Source: Actinomycetota bacterium (GTDB lineage Bacteria; Actinomycetota; Actinomycetes; Nanopelagicales; Nanopelagicaceae). From it: a stretch of DNA of 7,877 bases. The translations under genes and the position numbers were made by a program. Numbering within the stretch: the stretch's first letter is position 1; each line of letters opens with the position of its first letter. Below are positions 5,254-7,877 of the stretch, in pieces. Location of the stretch: the NCBI GenBank assembly GCA_009702465.1, contig WLHY01000037.1:1-7877 (forward strand). Reading direction: 5' to 3'. The notes below the pieces were generated by a model. The model was not told the origin of the DNA and did not search any database. It saw nothing but the letters and a program-made list of their open reading frames with translations.

Positions 5254-6036
5254 TTAGCGATCATTCCGCAGAATTGAAAGCAGACGTAATACCTCAAGGT
5301 ATAGCCACACGATCGTAACCATTAGACCGAAGGCAGCACGCCAAGACTCTTTCTCTGGTACTCCAGCAGCTACTCCCTTTTCAACCTGATCAAAATCTAA
5401 AACTAGGAAGAAGCTTGCAATTGCTACACCAGCTACTGCTAGAAGAAGTCCAAGTCCAGAAACTCCGTAGAAGCCATAACCCTGTCCGACACCAAAGAAT
5501 GATGCAATCAATGAGACAAAGGCCAAAATAAAGTAACCAATTGCAGCGCCAATTAGCGTGCGGGTAAATTTAGGTGTGGCGCGTAGACGACCACTGCGGT
5601 ACATAAATAACACACCAGCAAATGCAGCAATTGTTCCAATTACCGCTTGGCTAACAATTCCAGGATAAGCACCCTCATAGAAGTGAGAGATGGTGCCAAT
5701 AGCCAAACCTTGTAAAGCTGCATAAGCAACTACTAGGGCTGGCTTAATTGTCTTTGAAAATGAAATGACCATTGCAAGCACAAAGGCTCCAATGAATCCG
5801 ATCATTGCCGTGCCCATTCCAAGATTTGCACTCCATGCAAATACGCCAACAATTACAAGTAAGCCAAATAGAAATCCGGTTTTTGCTACAACATCCTCAA
5901 TTGTCATTCGACCTGTGCGAATGGATGAAGCAGCTGGTGCCTGGTATGCCTTCTCTAACTCTTGATAAGAGTTTTGCGACAAAGCGGTGCCTGGTTGATT
6001 AAAAGCTTTACCAAGTACTGGATTAGAACTTTGCAT
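5254..6036 (-). CDS. Bax inhibitor-1/YccA-family membrane protein
   Basis: A 260-residue integral membrane protein of the BI-1/YccA (TMBIM-like) superfamily. A polar N-terminus of about 50 residues starts MQSSNPVLGKAF, as in actinobacterial members. Seven TM helices follow at roughly 52-69, 74-92, 99-117, 128-146, 159-180, 191-214 and 233-256. HFYEGAYPGIV (118-128) and LDFDQVEKG (213-221) are family-typical. D214/D216 may correspond to acidic residues that form the pH-sensing pair in the calcium-leak protein YetJ of Bacillus, but I cannot align them here. The role in actinobacteria is unknown. The ATG at 6036 has an AAAAGGAG Shine-Dalgarno 4 nt upstream. It is a single-gene unit ending at the shared terminator. 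Confidence 0.93.
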   Translation of the reverse strand: MQSSNPVLGKAFNQPGTALSQNSYQELEKAYQAPAASSIRTGRMTIEDVVAKTGFLFGLLVIVGVFAWSANLGMGTAMIGFIGAFVLAMVISFSKTIKPALVVAYAALQGLAIGTISHFYEGAYPGIVSQAVIGTIAAFAGVLFMYRSGRLRATPKFTRTLIGAAIGYFILAFVSLIASFFGVGQGYGFYGVSGLGLLLAVAGVAIASFFLVLDFDQVEKGVAAGVPEKESWRAAFGLMVTIVWLYLEVLRLLSILRNDR

Positions 6037-6065
6037 TTTTCTCCTTTTGCAAAATTGGTCAAAGA

Positions 6066-6080
6066 CACTTAATTCAAGTG
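6066..6080. promoter_or_regulatory. Inverted repeat CACTT-N5-AAGTG upstream of BI-1
   Basis: CACTT-AATTC-AAGTG is a perfect 5-bp inverted repeat lying 30-44 bp before the BI-1 ATG, where a promoter or operator would be. I could not assign a clear -10/-35 pair for BI-1; TAATAT at 6101-6096 (minus strand) is the best -10 match. Confidence 0.25.
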
Positions 6081-6142
6081 CGTTGGGTAGAACAAATATT
6101 AACCACCCTTAATTCCAAAGGGGTAGCTAATCCTGCCTTTTC

Positions 6143-6161
6143 TGCTTAATCTTTGCTTAAT
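6143..6161. repeat. Direct repeat TGCTTAAT x2, 11-bp period
   Basis: TGCTTAAT occurs at 6143-6150 and 6154-6161, one helical turn apart, in the 144-bp gap between the tRNA 3' end and the BI-1 start. On the minus strand it is downstream of the tRNA and upstream of BI-1. Its role is unknown; the rest of the gap holds no gene. Confidence 0.35.
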
Positions 6162-6180
6162 TCTTATCTGAAGATGAGCG

Positions 6181-6253
6181 TGCCCCCGGTGGGGGTCGAA
6201 CCCACACTTGTGCGATTTTAAGTCGCATGCCTCTGCCATTGGGCTACAGGGGC
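6181..6253 (-). tRNA. tRNA with UAA anticodon (nominal tRNA-Leu), class I variable loop
   Basis: A complete 73-nt cloverleaf. Acceptor stem GCCCCTG/CGGGGGC (one T-G pair); D-arm GCCC...GGC with a C-A mismatch at 13/22 and the GG of the D-loop; anticodon stem TGCGA/TCGCA; loop CTTAAAA with T33 and anticodon TAA (6220-6218); T-stem GTGGG/CCCAC with loop TTCGACC; discriminator A73. CCA is not encoded (the next bases are CGC). The anticodon reads UUA leucine codons and A73 fits leucine identity. However, the variable region is only 5 nt (CAAGT), whereas bacterial tRNA-Leu is normally class II with a long variable arm. It lies 38 bp after the Ppx/GppA stop on the same strand and may be processed from that operon transcript. 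Confidence 0.9.
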
Positions 6254-6291
6254 GAATCTTCAGGGGGTAAATCTACCCGTCTTTTATTGGC

Positions 6292-7209
6292 TTACTCACC
6301 AGCCAATTTCCACGCCATACCATCGAGAATGTCGCTCTCAGATGCCACAAACTCCGATGCACCAGTTGCAGCCAACACTCTAGATAAAACCAAGGCACCT
6401 GCGGTAATTACATCAACTCTTCCAGGATGCATATACCCCAACTTAGCAATCTCATCACGATTTAAACTCTGTAACTTTGCTGCTACCTGAAAAACTTTCT
6501 CAGCTGATATTCGAGCTAGATGAATTGCATATCGATCATAAGATTCAAGCTCTAATGCTGCCGCAGCAATAGTTGTTGCAGTACCAGCAACCGCAACCAA
6601 TGTTTTTGCAGTCGTAATTGGCACATCTTTCGCCGCTATGGCAATCGCTTGATCAATATCAGAGATTGCAGCATGTAATTGTGCTGATGTTGGGGGTTGT
6701 TGGGTGAGGTGGCGTTCACTCATTCTGACACAACCAATATTCACACTTTTTGCCGACTCTACCTTTGTTGATCCAATGACAAATTCAGTAGAGCCACCGC
6801 CGATATCAACAACTAAAAATGGGGCATCACTTTGCGATAACTCTTTAGTTGCACCGGCAAATGAGAGTGCCGCCTCCTCTTCGCCAGGGATTACCTCTAC
6901 TTCAACTCCTAAAATATCTCTAACACCATTAATGAAGATATCTCGATTGGTGGCATCTCTAGATGCACTTGTCGCACAAAATCTTATTTTCTCAACATTA
7001 TTATCTTTAATCTGTCGCGCATATTTTTCAACTGCACTTAAGGTTCGTGCGATTGCATCTGGATGAAAGGCTTTATTAACATCAACGCCTTGGCCTAATC
7101 TGACAACCTCCATCTCACGTATGATCTCTTTAAAATTACCATCGCTGATATCTGCAATTAATAATCGGATTGAATTGGTTCCGCAATCAATCGCTGCTAC
7201 TCGACTCAT
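6292..7209 (-). CDS. Ppx/GppA-family phosphatase (exopolyphosphatase / pppGpp phosphohydrolase)
   Basis: A cytoplasmic enzyme of the ASKHA fold that removes terminal phosphate from polyphosphate or from pppGpp. Motifs in order: phosphate-1 loop AAIDCGTNSIRLLIAD (5-20), ATSASRDATN (79-88), GEEEAALSFAG (109-119) holding the probable catalytic glutamate, DIGGGSTEF (135-143) for the second phosphate loop, VAGTATT (207-213), and HPGRVDVI (261-268). The 305-residue length matches the short two-subdomain form common in actinobacteria (Ppx1/Ppx2-like); the C-terminal HD-like domain of E. coli Ppx is absent. Which substrate is preferred cannot be told. The ATG overlaps the DUF501 stop as ATGA, indicating coupled translation in the FtsB-DUF501-Ppx operon. 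Confidence 0.94.
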   Translation of the reverse strand: MSRVAAIDCGTNSIRLLIADISDGNFKEIIREMEVVRLGQGVDVNKAFHPDAIARTLSAVEKYARQIKDNNVEKIRFCATSASRDATNRDIFINGVRDILGVEVEVIPGEEEAALSFAGATKELSQSDAPFLVVDIGGGSTEFVIGSTKVESAKSVNIGCVRMSERHLTQQPPTSAQLHAAISDIDQAIAIAAKDVPITTAKTLVAVAGTATTIAAAALELESYDRYAIHLARISAEKVFQVAAKLQSLNRDEIAKLGYMHPGRVDVITAGALVLSRVLAATGASEFVASESDILDGMAWKLAGE

Positions 7210-7733
7210 TGTTTATCCAACAAATTTGATAGTTCACTACAAGGCTTATTGATCCACCAATCAGGTAGTGCAGCTAGCGCTTCATCGCCAAGTGGGTTAA
7301 CGCCCTCGCCGGCAGCTAAGGAGTGCGCAATTAAGGAGTGCAAACATTTAACTCGATCAGGCATACCACCAGCTGTTGTTCCTTTGACCTCTGGAACATC
7401 TAGATTTAATTCAGTTGCAACCGCATCTCGCGCAGCTTCATACTTTAGATGTGCTTGGCGATATGCACTTTGTAACGCTGAATCATTTTGCAATCTCTCA
7501 TTCATCGTAATCATTAAACCTGAACTCTCCAGCGTTGATATTGCAGCTGTTAACTTTGGACAGGTTGCGTAGTAAAAGGTAGGAAATGGTGTGCCATCTG
7601 CTAATCGAGGTGGTGTTGCAACAACATCAACCTCTCCGCAGGGACAGCGGTGAGCAACCTCGTGAACATCTCTAGGTGTGCGTTGTAGTTGCGCTGCAAC
7701 TACTTCAAGATCTTGTTGTGTGGCCTTGCTCAT
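7206..7733 (-). CDS. DUF501-family protein
   Basis: A soluble protein of 175 residues with no signal peptide or TM helix. It belongs to DUF501, found in actinobacteria between an FtsB/DivIC-like gene and a Ppx/GppA gene, exactly the order seen here. Two conserved blocks are visible: HRCPCGEVDVVATPPRLADG (28-47) continuing through FPTFYYATCP (50-59), and GGMPDRVKCLHSLIAHSLA (122-140) followed by GEGVNPLGDEAL. C30, C32, C58, C130, H132 and H137 are candidate metal ligands, which is inference. Function is unknown. The ATG directly follows the stop of the upstream gene (TAAATG, no gap) and there is no Shine-Dalgarno, so translation probably depends on coupling. Confidence 0.92.
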   Translation of the reverse strand: MSKATQQDLEVVAAQLQRTPRDVHEVAHRCPCGEVDVVATPPRLADGTPFPTFYYATCPKLTAAISTLESSGLMITMNERLQNDSALQSAYRQAHLKYEAARDAVATELNLDVPEVKGTTAGGMPDRVKCLHSLIAHSLAAGEGVNPLGDEALAALPDWWINKPCSELSNLLDKQ

Positions 7734-7877
7734 TTATGGATTTACATTTGTGCTTGTAATGGATGAAATCAACCGCGAGTACCATGGAATTCCAACTGGA
7801 AACTGTTCTGAAACCTTTGTCTCCTCTTGTGTGGCCTCACCAGTACTTTCATCTAAAACTATGTACTTTCGCTCACC
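7734..7877 (-). CDS. FtsB/DivIC-like septum formation initiator, C-terminal 47 residues
   Basis: Only the 3' end is in the window. The frame reads GERKYIVLDESTGEATQEET at its start and ends FPVGIPWYSRLISSITSTNVNP before TAA. GE-x-KYIVLD followed by a polar linker and a C-terminal PWYSRL segment resembles the tail of actinobacterial FtsB/DivIC-like division proteins, small bitopic membrane proteins of the divisome (FtsQLB). The expected TM helix and coiled coil lie outside the window. The position directly before DUF501 and Ppx/GppA supports the call; in related genomes enolase precedes it. Confidence 0.78.
   Translation of the reverse strand, partial: GERKYIVLDESTGEATQEETKVSEQFPVGIPWYSRLISSITSTNVNP

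Noticed and set aside
6265..6284. GGGTA-AATC-TACCC followed by GTCTTTTATT on the plus strand as a terminator
   Set aside because: No plus-strand gene ends here, the stem is only 5 bp, and on the minus strand the T-rich stretch would precede rather than follow the hairpin.
6704..7066. Plus-strand 120-codon open frame opposite the Ppx/GppA gene
   Set aside because: It is antisense to a strongly conserved gene, its translation has no recognisable domain, and it has no Shine-Dalgarno or promoter. It is a shadow frame.

Overview
The window looks like a chromosomal segment from a low-GC, streamlined actinobacterium. The gene families are typically actinobacterial: DUF4307 next to greA, an FtsB-like gene followed by DUF501 and a Ppx/GppA phosphatase, DUF3817 next to SURF1, and a DrrAB-type ABC exporter. 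The codons are AT-rich, intergenic gaps are short, and adjacent genes overlap as ATGA. This fits the freshwater acI group (Nanopelagicales, e.g. Planktophila/Nanopelagicus), but that placement is inference from content and style, not from a search.

Layout. (1) Positions 1-1094, minus strand: a 44-residue single-pass membrane protein, a SURF1-family protein (cytochrome c oxidase assembly) and the N-terminal part of a DUF3817 membrane protein form one compact unit. (2) Positions 1134-2031, plus strand: DUF4307 membrane protein and transcription elongation factor GreA, divergent from unit 1 across only 39 bp with two overlapping -10-like elements. (3) Positions 2049-3850, minus strand: a two-gene DrrAB-type exporter whose ATPase gene appears leaderless. 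(4) Positions 3983-5221, plus strand: an MFS transporter whose apparent true start is a rare ATT codon behind a good Shine-Dalgarno sequence. It ends in a near-perfect rho-independent terminator shared with a convergent neighbour. (5) Positions 5254-6036, minus strand: a Bax inhibitor-1/YccA-family membrane protein. (6) Positions 6181-7877, minus strand: the end of an FtsB/DivIC-like gene, DUF501, Ppx/GppA phosphatase and a tRNA with a UAA anticodon, in that transcriptional order. The three protein genes abut or overlap, so they are almost certainly one operon.

Most of the window is core housekeeping: respiration assembly, transcription fidelity, division, and polyphosphate or (p)ppGpp turnover. 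The two transporters are the more accessory part. I see no insertion sequence, CRISPR array, toxin-antitoxin pair, phage gene or defence system, and no clear unknown multi-gene system. The points most worth a second look are the tRNA (UAA anticodon with a short class I variable loop), the ATT start of the MFS gene, the shared divergent promoter at 1122-1128, and the apparent absence of mca from a neighbourhood where other actinobacteria carry it.
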